Below the pieces are notes generated by a model. That model saw nothing but the letters and a program-made list of their open reading frames with translations, did no database searches and was not told the DNA's origin. 64,000 bases of DNA from Sinorhizobium meliloti. GTDB lineage: Bacteria > Pseudomonadota > Alphaproteobacteria > Rhizobiales > Rhizobiaceae. The position numbers were made by a program, and so were the translations under genes. The stretch lies in contig NZ_CP141212.1 in NCBI RefSeq assembly GCF_035610345.1, forward strand, positions 997,976 through 1,061,975, written 5' to 3'. This document shows positions 45,629-54,399 of the stretch, one piece after another. Positions within the stretch are counted from its first letter, which is position 1, and every line of letters starts with the position of its first letter.

Positions 45629-45657
45629 CCTTGCAGACGGCCCACATCGCCACCGGA

Positions 45658-46671
45658 TCAGAATCCGGCGAGCACCAGCTTGCCGCGCGTGCGGCCGGTT
45701 TCAATCATCTGATGCGCCTTCCTGAGCGTTGCCGCGTCGATGGGGCCGAGCGTCTCCGTTAAGGTCGTGCGGATCTTGCCGCCATCCACCAGTTCCGCGA
45801 CCCTGTTCAAGAGATTGTGCTGCTCGATCATGTCCGGGGTCCCGAACAGCGGACGCGCAAACATCATTTCCCAGTGGATCGAGACGGATTTGCGCTTGAA
45901 CGGCATGACGTCGAGGACCGCCAGGTCGTCGATCAGCGCAAAGCGCCCCTGCGGCGCGATCAGCTTGACGATCTCGTCGACATGCTTGTCGGTGTTGGTC
46001 GTTGAAAACACGAAGGCCGGCGCGCCGAGGGCGAGCTGCTCTACCTCGGCCGCAAGCGGGCGGCTGTGGTCGAGCACATGATGGGCACCGAGCTTCAAGG
46101 CCCACTCGCGGGTTTCGGCGCGTGAAGCGGTGGCGATGACGGTGACATTGGTCAGAGCGCGCAGCAACTGAATGGCGATCGAGCCGACGCCGCCGGCGCC
46201 CCCGATGATCAGCACCGCGTTCGCTGCTCCCGGTACGGGATCATTGACCCTGAGCCGATCGAAAATCGACTCCCAGGCGGTGATCGCCGTAAGCGGCAAG
46301 GCGCTGGCGGCCGCGAAATCGAGCGAATGCGGTTTCCGCCCGACGATCCGCTCGTCGACGAGGTGAAACTCCGCATTCGTCCCGGGCCGGCCGATGGCGC
46401 CTGCGTAGAACACTTCGTCGCCGGGTTTGAAGAGCGTAACCTTCGGGCCGACCGCCTTGACGACGCCGGCGGCATCCCATCCGAGAACCTTCAGCTGCTC
46501 CGGCTCCGGCTGAACGCCGGCGCGCACCTTGGTATCGACCGGGTTGACGGAAACCGCCTTGACTTCCACCAGGAGATCGCGCTCCCCCGGCGTCGGCACA
46601 GGCAGGTCCACGTCCATCAGCGCGGTCTCGTTGGCGATGGGTTGCGGTGTCTTGTAGGCGACGGCACGCAT
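45658..46671 (-). CDS. Zinc-binding-type alcohol dehydrogenase family protein / NADPH:quinone reductase-like
   Basis: A 337-residue medium-chain dehydrogenase/reductase. The ATG at 46671 follows AAGGAGCATTCC; a longer in-frame extension is not family-like. The Rossmann motif IIGGAGGVGSIAIQLL lies near residue 150. It matches the zinc-binding alcohol dehydrogenase (YogA/QOR-like) group; catalytic zinc cysteines are not evident, so it is probably zinc-independent. It is divergent from an HxlR regulator, which may control it. Confidence 0.9.
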   Translation of the reverse strand: MRAVAYKTPQPIANETALMDVDLPVPTPGERDLLVEVKAVSVNPVDTKVRAGVQPEPEQLKVLGWDAAGVVKAVGPKVTLFKPGDEVFYAGAIGRPGTNAEFHLVDERIVGRKPHSLDFAAASALPLTAITAWESIFDRLRVNDPVPGAANAVLIIGGAGGVGSIAIQLLRALTNVTVIATASRAETREWALKLGAHHVLDHSRPLAAEVEQLALGAPAFVFSTTNTDKHVDEIVKLIAPQGRFALIDDLAVLDVMPFKRKSVSIHWEMMFARPLFGTPDMIEQHNLLNRVAELVDGGKIRTTLTETLGPIDAATLRKAHQMIETGRTRGKLVLAGF

Positions 46672-46719
46672 GGAATGCTCCTTTTTAAATTGAACAGGAG
46701 CTACATGGCCCCTATGCTC

Positions 46720-46739
46720 AATGCACACAAGAATGCACA
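46720..46739. promoter_or_regulatory. Direct repeat in the HxlR/oxidoreductase divergent promoter
   Basis: AATGCACA occurs twice with a 12-base period (46720-46727 and 46732-46739). It lies 32 bases upstream of the HxlR start and 49 bases upstream of the oxidoreductase start. Direct-repeat sites are known for HxlR-type regulators, so this is a candidate operator. Confidence 0.35.
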
Positions 46740-46771
46740 AATTTGGCCTATAGTGTCGAAAAGGATACCGT

Positions 46772-47173
46772 ATGTCCCGGCCGCGCGCGAAGCTGACGAA
46801 CACATTTCCGGGCTGCCCGGTCGAGTCGACCTTGAGTTTCATCGACGGCAAATGGAAGGGCGTCATCCTCTATCACCTGATGAGCGAAGGCGTCCTGCGC
46901 TTCAACGAACTGCGCAGGAGGCTGCCGAGCGTGACGCCGCGTATGCTGACCAGGCAGTTGCGTGAGCTGGAGGAGGCGGCGCTTCTGTCGCGTACGGTCT
47001 TTCCGGTCGTTCCGCCGCGTGTCGACTACGCCTTGACGCCGAGGGGAGAAAGCCTGAAACCGGTGATCATGGCCCTGAAAGCCTGGGGCGACGAGAATGT
47101 CCTCTGCGACGGCGATCGCATGACACTGAAGCCGCTCGAATCCCGCTCGGGGCCAGAACTCAAGCGCGCTTGA
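46772..47173 (+). CDS. HxlR family transcriptional regulator
   Basis: A 133-residue winged-helix regulator. The conserved N-terminal cysteine is in TFPGCPVESTLSFIDGKWK, followed by the family pattern LRFNELRRRLPSVTPRMLTRQLRELE. HxlR/YodB-type proteins often sense electrophiles or quinones through that cysteine. Its divergent neighbour is a quinone-reductase-like enzyme, which fits a redox-sensing pair. Confidence 0.93.
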   Translation: MSRPRAKLTNTFPGCPVESTLSFIDGKWKGVILYHLMSEGVLRFNELRRRLPSVTPRMLTRQLRELEEAALLSRTVFPVVPPRVDYALTPRGESLKPVIMALKAWGDENVLCDGDRMTLKPLESRSGPELKRA

Positions 47174-47311
47174 TCGCTTCGTTGAAACTTCCGTACGCCG
47201 AAGCGGCCGGCGATAAGGCCGCCTGCACTTTTCGTCGCACAGCTCTGGAAACCCCCGCTGCCGCTCTTATCTGAGAAGCTGAACGCACTCGCATGACGGA
47301 GGCAGCAGCCC

Positions 47312-48238
47312 TTGAAAGTCAAAGCCATCTTCAATCGAGATGGGGGAACTTTCCGTACGACGGACATGGATGCCTACAGCAGGAAGGTCGAGGAGGACTT
47401 TCGGGCGGCCGGCCACGAGATCGAGATCGCAGTGGTCGCAGCGGATGAGATGCGGGACGCGTTGGAGACGGCTTGCGGACGGGACGATCTCGACGCGATC
47501 GTCGCCGGCGGCGGCGACGGCACGATTTCGGCGGCGGCAGGCGTGGCCTGGAAAACCGGCATGCCGCTGGGCATCGTTCCCGCCGGGACGATGAATCTCG
47601 TCGCGCGCTCCCTGAAGCTGCCGCTCGATATCTGGAAGGTCCCGGAGGTGCTGGCCAATGGCCGAATCATCGATGCCGACATAGGCAGCGCTGACGGCCG
47701 CGCATTCGTGCATCAGTTCTCGATGGGGCTCCACGCCCGCATGGTGCGCTATCGTCAGTCCTATCGGTTCGCGTCGCGACTCGGGAAGATCAGCGCCAGC
47801 GTACGCGCCGCCATCGGGGTAATCTTCAACCCGCCGGATTTCGAGATCGAATTCGACGCGGACGGGCACCGCGAGCGCCGGCATGTTTCGGCGATTTCCG
47901 TTTCGAACAACCATTTCGGCCACGACACGCTGATGTATGCGGAAGACCTGACAAGCGGCCACCTGGGCTTCTACACGGCGCCGCCGCTAAGCCCTGCGGG
48001 CGTGGCGAAGCTCTCCTTCGACATCCTGCGCGGAAAGTTCAGGAGCAGCACGCTGATCACCGAGATGAGCGCTCTGACGGTCGACCTGCACTTTCCGAAG
48101 GTGGATCGGAAGATCAACTGCGTCATCGACGGCGAGCTTATCCCGATCAGAAGCGGCAAGGTCGCATTGCGCGTTCACCCCGGTGAATTGAAGCTGCTGG
48201 TCGGGTCGCAGGAGAGCAATTTCGGGAACCCCGTGTAG
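47312..48238 (+). CDS. Diacylglycerol/sphingosine kinase-like lipid kinase
   Basis: A 308-residue protein of the DAGK catalytic family (YegS/DgkB-like). The nucleotide-binding motif is IVAGGGDGTISAAAG near residue 65, followed by GIVPAGTMNLVARSL. The start appears to be TTG at 47312. It may phosphorylate a lipid alcohol at the inner membrane. It sits beside a lipid-linked glycosylation cassette on the opposite strand. Confidence 0.88.
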   Translation: MKVKAIFNRDGGTFRTTDMDAYSRKVEEDFRAAGHEIEIAVVAADEMRDALETACGRDDLDAIVAGGGDGTISAAAGVAWKTGMPLGIVPAGTMNLVARSLKLPLDIWKVPEVLANGRIIDADIGSADGRAFVHQFSMGLHARMVRYRQSYRFASRLGKISASVRAAIGVIFNPPDFEIEFDADGHRERRHVSAISVSNNHFGHDTLMYAEDLTSGHLGFYTAPPLSPAGVAKLSFDILRGKFRSSTLITEMSALTVDLHFPKVDRKINCVIDGELIPIRSGKVALRVHPGELKLLVGSQESNFGNPV

Positions 48239-48253
48239 CGGCTTCCCGCGCGT

Positions 48254-49738
48254 CTATTCCGCGACCCAGATATAGCTGAAGCTGTAGCGATCCTCGCCGG
48301 TCCCGTAGAGATAGGGCAGCGCGAGGTGGCGCGGTGCCGCGGCCGCGTCCGGAATGCCAAGTGCGGAGAGAGCGTTCCGCAACAGGTCGGGAACGGGTGC
48401 TTCCGGCTGTGCGTCGTCATGCCAGACCGCGAGAAGGGGCCTTTTCGACATATCGACCGGAAGCGCATTCGAGGGGCTTGGCATCGTGACCTGTGCTCCG
48501 CTGAACTGCATTCGGAGATTTCCCGCGATCTGCTTGTCATTGGCGAGGATAAGCGCCGGCTGGCCTTCTGCCTGTGCCACCGCTTCGGCCAATGCGGCGT
48601 AGGGTATGTTCAGCCTCGAATAGTCACCAAACCACGGCCGCACGACGGCTCGCGCCGACACGAGCACGAGTGCGCCCAGCGCGATGACTAAGACCAGCAG
48701 GAAGAAGCGCCTGAGGCTGTCTGTAAGGTCGATATTCGCCGCCTCGATCTTCAGACAGAGATAAAGCGGAATGAGAACGAGAAAGAGGACCAGCCATTTT
48801 TCGCGCACATGCGTGGCGGCGACGCCGAGTACGACCAGCAGGATCGCGATCAGGCAAATGGCGAGCATCCGCCCGACGATCCTGCTCCACTGGCTTTCCG
48901 CCTGCCAGATCGCGCGGAACTTGCCGCGGAAGACGAGGCCGAATACGAGCAGCGGCACCAGGCTGCCGCCGATGATGGCGGAGCCGAGCGAGTAGACGCC
49001 GTAAAAGGCCTGAAGCAGAAATCCCTCCGCCTCGCGCTCCCGCATCTCGTTCAAGGTCCCACCCGAGGCGAAACCGAAATTCTGCAGCACCCAGTAGGCG
49101 TGGGGCAGAACGATGAGCGTTGCTACCGCAATCGCCGGCAGAATGCGCCAGTCGAGTATCCGCGCCCGCAGCTCCCGTTCCGGCAAAACGGCGACGATCG
49201 CCGCGACCGGCACGAGGACGAAGTTGTACTTCGCCATAAGGCCGATACCCACCGCAACGCCGGTGAGAATATAGGAGAAAAGGCTGGGCCGCTTCAGCGT
49301 CTTCAGGAAACTGTAGAGAAAGAGCGAGACGGCGAAGAGTGCTGCGACCGTGTGGGAAAGATCGCGCTGTGCGAGTAGAAAGATCGGCGGCAGCGTAAGA
49401 ACGCCGAGCATTGCGATCGGGGGCAGACGGCGGTCGGTCAATACCAGCCGTGCCGCAAGGCCGTAGAACAGACAGCAGAGAAATAGGAGCCCGTTCTTGA
49501 GGATGGTCATCGTCGCCAGCGAGGTCCCGATCACCTCTGCCAGTCCATATTGCAGCCAATTGTAGAAGGGCGGCTGCGGTCCGTATCCGAGGGCGAGGAA
49601 CTGAGACAGAAATGCCTGTTCCGCCTCGTCGATTTCCAGTGAGCTCGAGACGAAGACCCGCAGGATGATGCACAGCAGGAAATAGCCGGCGACCGCCAGG
49701 ACGACCGCTCCAGGGCGTCGATTGACCGCTTCAAGCAC
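48254..49738 (-). CDS. GT-C family membrane glycosyltransferase (ArnT/PMT-like)
   Basis: A 494-residue integral membrane enzyme with 11-13 membrane segments. The conserved acidic pair of the first periplasmic loop is in SSLEIDEAEQAF near residues 32-43, and PPFYNWLQ follows, as in GT39/GT83 transferases (ArnT, RgtA-D). Such enzymes move a sugar from a polyprenyl-phosphate carrier to lipid A, LPS core or protein. The GTG start overlaps the stop of the GT2 gene by eight bases. The acceptor is unknown; a galacturonosyl or aminoarabinosyl role is possible. Confidence 0.85.
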   Translation of the reverse strand: MLEAVNRRPGAVVLAVAGYFLLCIILRVFVSSSLEIDEAEQAFLSQFLALGYGPQPPFYNWLQYGLAEVIGTSLATMTILKNGLLFLCCLFYGLAARLVLTDRRLPPIAMLGVLTLPPIFLLAQRDLSHTVAALFAVSLFLYSFLKTLKRPSLFSYILTGVAVGIGLMAKYNFVLVPVAAIVAVLPERELRARILDWRILPAIAVATLIVLPHAYWVLQNFGFASGGTLNEMREREAEGFLLQAFYGVYSLGSAIIGGSLVPLLVFGLVFRGKFRAIWQAESQWSRIVGRMLAICLIAILLVVLGVAATHVREKWLVLFLVLIPLYLCLKIEAANIDLTDSLRRFFLLVLVIALGALVLVSARAVVRPWFGDYSRLNIPYAALAEAVAQAEGQPALILANDKQIAGNLRMQFSGAQVTMPSPSNALPVDMSKRPLLAVWHDDAQPEAPVPDLLRNALSALGIPDAAAAPRHLALPYLYGTGEDRYSFSYIWVAE

Positions 49739-50720
49739 GCGGCTGCTCCCGCTCGAAAGTCTGGCGCACGATGTAACTCGTCATTTCATCGTCGCGGAAA
49801 TAGGCGCGCGCCATCATCTCCGAGAGAATGCCGGTGGTGATCAGTTGGACCGAAGAGAGGAACAGCATCACGCCGACGATCAGCATCGGACGGGTGCCGA
49901 TGTCGTTGCCGAAGATGAACTTGTCTATCGCTAGATAGAGAAGGATCAGCACACTGAGACCGCCGGCAGCCAGGCCGATGGAGCCGAAAAAGTGCCCGGG
50001 CCGCGCCTTGTAGCGCATGAAGAACAAGACCGCGAGCAGATCGAGGATAACCCGGAACGTGCGCGAGATCCCGTACTTCGAGCTGCCGTAATGCCGCGCG
50101 TGATGGGTCACCGGCATCTCGCCGATCCGACTGCTCGGCACGACACCCGCCACCCAGGCCGGAATGAAGCGGTGCATTTCCCCCATCAGCTTCACCTGCT
50201 TGATGATGGAACCGCGGTAGATCTTCAGGCTGCAGCCATAGTCGTGCAATCTCACGCCCGTGATCTTGCCGATCAGAACGTTGGCGCACCAGGATGGGAT
50301 CTTCCTCAGAATCAGTGCATCGCGTCGGTTTTGCCGCCAGCCGACAAGGAGGTCGAGCCCGCGCTCTTCTATCGCCGCGACCATGTTGGGAATGTCCGCC
50401 GGATCGTTCTGAAGGTCGCCGTCAAGCGTCGCGATCAGCCGGCCGGACGCCGCGTCGATCCCCGCCTGCATTGCGGCCGTCTGGCCGAAATTCTTCTGGA
50501 GCTCGATGATCTTCAGTTGCAGGTCGGGGTGTGAAAGCTCCTTGCGCGCGTTCGGCAGGGTTCGGTCCGTGCTGCCGTCGTCGACGAGGATGAGTTCCCA
50601 TGACTTCAGGAACCCGGCCATTGCCGCCCGGATGCGCGTGACGAGCGGTCCGACGCTCTCCTCCTCGTTGAACACCGGCACGACTATGGAGAGCTCGACA
50701 CCCTCCAGGACTTCGGTCAT
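49731..50720 (-). CDS. GT2 polyprenyl-phosphate glycosyltransferase (ArnC/DPM1-like)
   Basis: About 329 residues. The GT2 domain begins SIVVPVFNEEESVGPL and has the DDGSTD and TLDGDLQNDPADI motifs (metal and sugar-nucleotide binding); two C-terminal membrane segments follow (about 225-245 and 260-285). It likely transfers a sugar from a nucleotide donor to undecaprenyl phosphate, supplying the GT-C enzyme encoded downstream. The ATG at 50720 is used; a TTG at 50750 with GGAG nine bases upstream is a real alternative. Confidence 0.9.
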   Translation of the reverse strand: MTEVLEGVELSIVVPVFNEEESVGPLVTRIRAAMAGFLKSWELILVDDGSTDRTLPNARKELSHPDLQLKIIELQKNFGQTAAMQAGIDAASGRLIATLDGDLQNDPADIPNMVAAIEERGLDLLVGWRQNRRDALILRKIPSWCANVLIGKITGVRLHDYGCSLKIYRGSIIKQVKLMGEMHRFIPAWVAGVVPSSRIGEMPVTHHARHYGSSKYGISRTFRVILDLLAVLFFMRYKARPGHFFGSIGLAAGGLSVLILLYLAIDKFIFGNDIGTRPMLIVGVMLFLSSVQLITTGILSEMMARAYFRDDEMTSYIVRQTFEREQPRA

Positions 50721-50845
50721 CGGCTTCACGGGTTCTTCGATGCGATTCAAGAGGGCAGTCTCCGGTGGGCTGGCAGGTTTTCTTGCATATTTCTGAGGTT
50801 ATAACCAATGTCGAATCGCATTGCTGATACAGGAAAACGGTCTCG

Positions 50846-51796
50846 ATGAATACGAACTGGGAGCGCAGCCGGCGGCCGTGGCTCGCGCGCAACCGTCTCG
50901 CACTGATTTCCGCTGCGGCAATCGCGGCTTATGCCGTCTTCGTGGAGTGGGTCTGGGGCTGGCCGGTATTGCTGCGGCAATGGGCCGAAATCGGCGTCGT
51001 GCCGGTGCTCTCGGCGCTAGCGCTTCTCGTCGCCACCTATCTCATCCGTTGCTATCGGATCCACGACTACTTCCCGGGCGAAACCAGGAGCCGGTTTCTG
51101 TCTCTCTTCCGTGTGACCCAGGTTCACAATCTGCTCAACATCATGCTGCCGTTCAGAGCGGGCGAAACGAGCTTTCCCTTGCTCATGCGCAGCGAATTCG
51201 GTGTGCCGCTGGTGCGTGGTACCGCGGCGCTCTTCGTCATGCGGCTTCTGGACCTGCATGCCCTGCTGACCGTCGCTGCGGTGGGTCTGGTGGTGGGGCG
51301 GGGCCCAGGGGCGATCGGCTGGGTTCTCTGGCTTATCGCTTTTCTGTCGCCTCTTGCCTTCTTTCTCATGAAGGAGAAAGCTCTCACCACGGTGCGCCGT
51401 TTCGCGCCGGCGAAGGTCGGTCCGCATCTGGACGAGGTGGAGGCGGGCCTGCCGATCGGCATTCCCGCTTTCCTGCGGGCCTGGGCGATGACGATGCTGA
51501 ACTGGGCGGTAAAGGTCGTCGTTCTCGCCTGGGTGCTCGCGATCATGGGGGTCGCTCCGCTCGCCGCCTCCTTCGGCGGGGCGCTCGGCGGCGAATTGTC
51601 TTCCGTCCTGCCGGTGCACGCGCCGGCGGGTGTGGGAACCTACGCAGCGGCGATCGTCGCCGGTGCGGTTTCCTTCGGAGCGGATCACGCGACGCTCGAG
51701 ACGCTCGGCCGCGCCAGTGTCAATGCCCACCTCATGGTCATCGTGTCGGCGGTGGTCGGCACGCTGCTGTCGCTCCTCCTGCGGCCGAAAGCGTGA
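50846..51796 (+). CDS. YbhN/LPG-synthase-TM-like integral membrane protein (UPF0104)
   Basis: A 316-residue protein with eight or so membrane segments and the lysylphosphatidylglycerol-synthase transmembrane pattern (NIMLPFRAGETSFPLLMR, LPVHAPAGVGTYAA). Related proteins are thought to move or modify lipids across the membrane. It is divergent from the GT2/GT-C pair, so it may be the flippase for the lipid-linked sugar. Confidence 0.87.
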   Translation: MNTNWERSRRPWLARNRLALISAAAIAAYAVFVEWVWGWPVLLRQWAEIGVVPVLSALALLVATYLIRCYRIHDYFPGETRSRFLSLFRVTQVHNLLNIMLPFRAGETSFPLLMRSEFGVPLVRGTAALFVMRLLDLHALLTVAAVGLVVGRGPGAIGWVLWLIAFLSPLAFFLMKEKALTTVRRFAPAKVGPHLDEVEAGLPIGIPAFLRAWAMTMLNWAVKVVVLAWVLAIMGVAPLAASFGGALGGELSSVLPVHAPAGVGTYAAAIVAGAVSFGADHATLETLGRASVNAHLMVIVSAVVGTLLSLLLRPKA

Positions 51797-51824
51797 AACG
51801 CTTCTGAGCGACAGGATGCGGGCT

Positions 51825-53327
51825 CTACTGGAACGAAGTCTCGTAGAAGCTTCTGAGCTTGCGTGAATGGAGCTTCTCGGAAGGCATCGCCGCCAGCTTC
51901 TGCAGGGCCAGGATACCGATTTTCAGGTGCTGGCTCACCTGGGTTCGGTAAAAGGCGCTCGCCATGCCGGGCAGCTTCAGTTCGCCGTGCAACGGCTTGT
52001 CGGACACGCAGAGCAATGTCCCATAGGGAACGCGGAAGCGGAACCCGTTGGCGGCGATGGTAGCCGATTCCATGTCGAGCGCGATGGCTCGGGCCTGCGA
52101 GAGTCGTTTGACCGGCCCGCGCTGGTCGCGCAGTTCCCAGTTGCGGTTGTCGATCGTCGCGACCGTACCCGTGCGCATGATCTGTTTGAGGTCGTAGCCC
52201 TTGTAGCCCGTCACTTCGGCGACGGCGTCCTGCAGGGCAACCTGCACCTCGGCCAGTGCGGGTAAGGGAATCCAGACCGGCAGGTCGTCATCGAGCACGT
52301 GATCCTCGCGCATATAGGCATGCGCCAGCACGTAATCGCCGAGCCGCTGGCTGTTGCGCAGGCCCGCGCAATGGCCGAGCATCAGCCAGACATGCGGCCT
52401 CAACACGGCGATATGGTCGGTGATCGTCTTGGCATTGGATGGGCCGACGCCGATATTGACGAGAGTGATGCCGCCGTGCCCCTTCTTCTTCAGATGATAG
52501 GCGGGCATCTGCGGCAGGCGGGCGAGCGAATAGTCGGCATCCGGCCGGTCGGCACCCGCGGGGGTGGTGATGTTGCCTGGTTCGATGAAGGCGGTGTAAC
52601 CGTTGCCGCCCTCCGCCATCTGCTGGCGCGCCCAGGCGCAGAACTCGTCGACATAGAACTGATAGTTCGTGAAAAGCACGAAGTTCTGGAAGTGCCTGGC
52701 GCTGGTCGCGGTATAGTGGCTGAGGCGCGCGAGCGAATAGTCGATGCGCTGCGCCGTGAAGGGCGCGAGCGGCGACGGCTCTCCCGGACCCGGCTCGTAG
52801 GAGCCGTTGGCGATCTCGTCGTCGGTGGTCGTAAGATCCGGCGCGTCGAAAAGGTCGCGCAGCGGAATGTCGATGCCGTCGGCCGCAGACGCTTCGACAT
52901 GCGCCCCTTCGCCAAAGGCGAAATGGAGGGGGATCGGTGTCGAGGATTCCGACACCGTGACGGCGACGCCGTGGTTGCGCATGAGATGGCCGAGCTGTTC
53001 TTTCAAATAGTGCCGGAACAGTTTGGGCCGGGTGATGGTCGTCGTGTAGACGCCGGGCGCGCTGACATAGCCGAAGGAAAGCCTCGAATCGACGTGTCCG
53101 AAGCTGCTCGTCTCGATGCTGACCTGCGGATAGCAGGCGCGGAAACGAGTGAGGGGCCTGCCGCTTTTCCCGAGACCTTCGAAGGCTTCGCAGAGGAAGC
53201 GAGTGTTGCGTTCGTAGAGCGCTTCCAGACAATCGACGGCCTGGGTCGCATCGTCGAAGAGCTGCGGCTCGAAGGGTTCAGGGGTGGCGACGGAGAGGAC
53301 GGAGTGTGAAGAGATTCGCTTGTTCAT
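51825..53327 (-). CDS. amn: AMP nucleosidase
   Basis: A 500-residue enzyme with an N-terminal AMP nucleosidase domain (YERNTRFLCEAFEG and RACYPQVSIETSS) and a C-terminal phosphorylase-like domain (VNIGVGPSNAKTI, MRTGTVATIDNRNWEL, ALDMESATIAANGF). It splits AMP into adenine and ribose 5-phosphate in the cytoplasm. Length is normal for the family. Confidence 0.95.
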   Translation of the reverse strand: MNKRISSHSVLSVATPEPFEPQLFDDATQAVDCLEALYERNTRFLCEAFEGLGKSGRPLTRFRACYPQVSIETSSFGHVDSRLSFGYVSAPGVYTTTITRPKLFRHYLKEQLGHLMRNHGVAVTVSESSTPIPLHFAFGEGAHVEASAADGIDIPLRDLFDAPDLTTTDDEIANGSYEPGPGEPSPLAPFTAQRIDYSLARLSHYTATSARHFQNFVLFTNYQFYVDEFCAWARQQMAEGGNGYTAFIEPGNITTPAGADRPDADYSLARLPQMPAYHLKKKGHGGITLVNIGVGPSNAKTITDHIAVLRPHVWLMLGHCAGLRNSQRLGDYVLAHAYMREDHVLDDDLPVWIPLPALAEVQVALQDAVAEVTGYKGYDLKQIMRTGTVATIDNRNWELRDQRGPVKRLSQARAIALDMESATIAANGFRFRVPYGTLLCVSDKPLHGELKLPGMASAFYRTQVSQHLKIGILALQKLAAMPSEKLHSRKLRSFYETSFQ

Positions 53328-53406
53328 GTCGCATTATATGCAGCCCCTTTCGACAAGCAAACGACAAGAGTGCTGTTTTTTGTTCTACAGCGCCGCACGT
53401 TGTACG

Positions 53407-53727
53407 TCAGCGAGGCCCTGCGAGAATGATCGCGCTGCCGGCGAGCGCCACGGCGGCGCCCGTCATGTCCCAGTGATCCGGCCGGACGCCTTCGGCAAGC
53501 CAGAGCCAAGAGAGCGACGCGACGATGTAGACGCCGCCATAGGCGGCATAAGTGCGGCCCGCCGCTGCCGTGTCCACCATCGTCAGCAGCCAGGCGAAAA
53601 GCGCAAGCGAAGCCATGCCGGGAATGAGCCACAGGGTGGATTTGCCAAGTCTCAGCCAGGACCAGAAGGCAAAGCATCCGGCGATTTCGGCAAGAGCTGC
53701 GGCAAAATAGATAGCGTATGCGGGCAT
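53407..53727 (-). CDS. YnfA/UPF0060 membrane protein
   Basis: A 106-residue membrane protein with four hydrophobic segments and the family pattern [15 protein letters not shown] and [21 protein letters not shown]. It resembles small multidrug resistance-type exporters; exact substrate unknown. Confidence 0.93.
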   Translation of the reverse strand: MPAYAIYFAAALAEIAGCFAFWSWLRLGKSTLWLIPGMASLALFAWLLTMVDTAAAGRTYAAYGGVYIVASLSWLWLAEGVRPDHWDMTGAAVALAGSAIILAGPR

Positions 53728-53803
53728 GGCTTACAGGTCCTCCCGATCAGGAGAGGAGCGCACTTTCAACCGATATGCAAGGACCGAAGGCGGCGTCTCG
53801 AAA

Positions 53804-53977
53804 TCAGCTCATCGCCTGGCGCTGGAGGGTGACGAAAAGAACGAAGCCGGCACCGTTCTTGCCGATGCCGTAGCCGGCGGCTTTGCTGTAAGCGACCGCT
53901 CCGATGGGAGCGATCAGCAGGCCCGCGAGTATCAGGAGCCTGAGCGAGAGAATGGCAGAGGAGACGAGCGCGGCCAT
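53804..53977 (-). CDS. Small membrane protein, 57 residues
   Basis: An ATG at 53977 with GAAGGAAG seven bases upstream. One long hydrophobic segment (about residues 5-30, ILSLRLLILAGLLIAPIGAVAY) and a Gly-rich C-terminal part (KAAGYGIGKNGAGFVLF). An upstream in-frame extension lacks a start signal. It lies 13 bases downstream of another 57-residue ORF, so they probably share a transcript. No function recognised. Confidence 0.6.
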   Translation of the reverse strand: MAALVSSAILSLRLLILAGLLIAPIGAVAYSKAAGYGIGKNGAGFVLFVTLQRQAMS

Positions 53978-53990
53978 TCCACAGCTTCCT

Positions 53991-54164
53991 TCAGAGTTTG
54001 GCTTGGCAGTATTGCGCCGTGTGAGCGGTGCAATCCGTGAGCGAACCGATATAGGTGTTCTGGCGGCGGCGTTCCGTGTCGGCGCCGACTGCGGCGGCAA
54101 GCGTCATCGCGAAGACGACCATGAGCAGGCTGATAATGGTGAGGCGGCGAGCGAGAATGTCCAT
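53991..54164 (-). CDS. Small membrane protein, 57 residues, with two cysteines
   Basis: An ATG at 54164 begins MDILARRLTIISLLMVVFAM, a basic N-terminus and one membrane segment (about residues 8-27) which could be a signal peptide or anchor. The short remaining part (TERRRQNTYIGSLTDC, then QYCQAKL) carries two cysteines that could form a disulfide in the periplasm. It pairs with the downstream 57-residue membrane ORF. Confidence 0.55.
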   Translation of the reverse strand: MDILARRLTIISLLMVVFAMTLAAAVGADTERRRQNTYIGSLTDCTAHTAQYCQAKL

Positions 54165-54307
54165 GGTTCCGTCCGTTGAAGCGAGACACGTTCAAATCGA
54201 TTGATTGTCTTTTCGCACAACCAAACTGAACTCTGGCTGAGACGTCCGTTCATCTGGCGTTCATCTAAGCAGCGCCGGAGATGTGCAGCGGTTTAGGGAG
54301 AACGATC

Positions 54308-54367
54308 ATGCACTTAAACGAATGCGCGTCGGACTGCGGCCTTGCCGTTGAGCCGTCGTGTTCCTAA
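54308..54367 (+). CDS. Candidate 19-residue leader ORF before the GST gene
   Basis: A short ORF with GGGAGAACGATC directly before its ATG, starting MHLNECASDCGL and ending 32 bases before the GST start. It contains three cysteines. It could be a regulatory leader peptide; there is no clear attenuator hairpin. Confidence 0.3.
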   Translation: MHLNECASDCGLAVEPSCS

Positions 54368-54399
54368 GTCTGTCCTTCCGACAAATCAGGAGAGACGCG

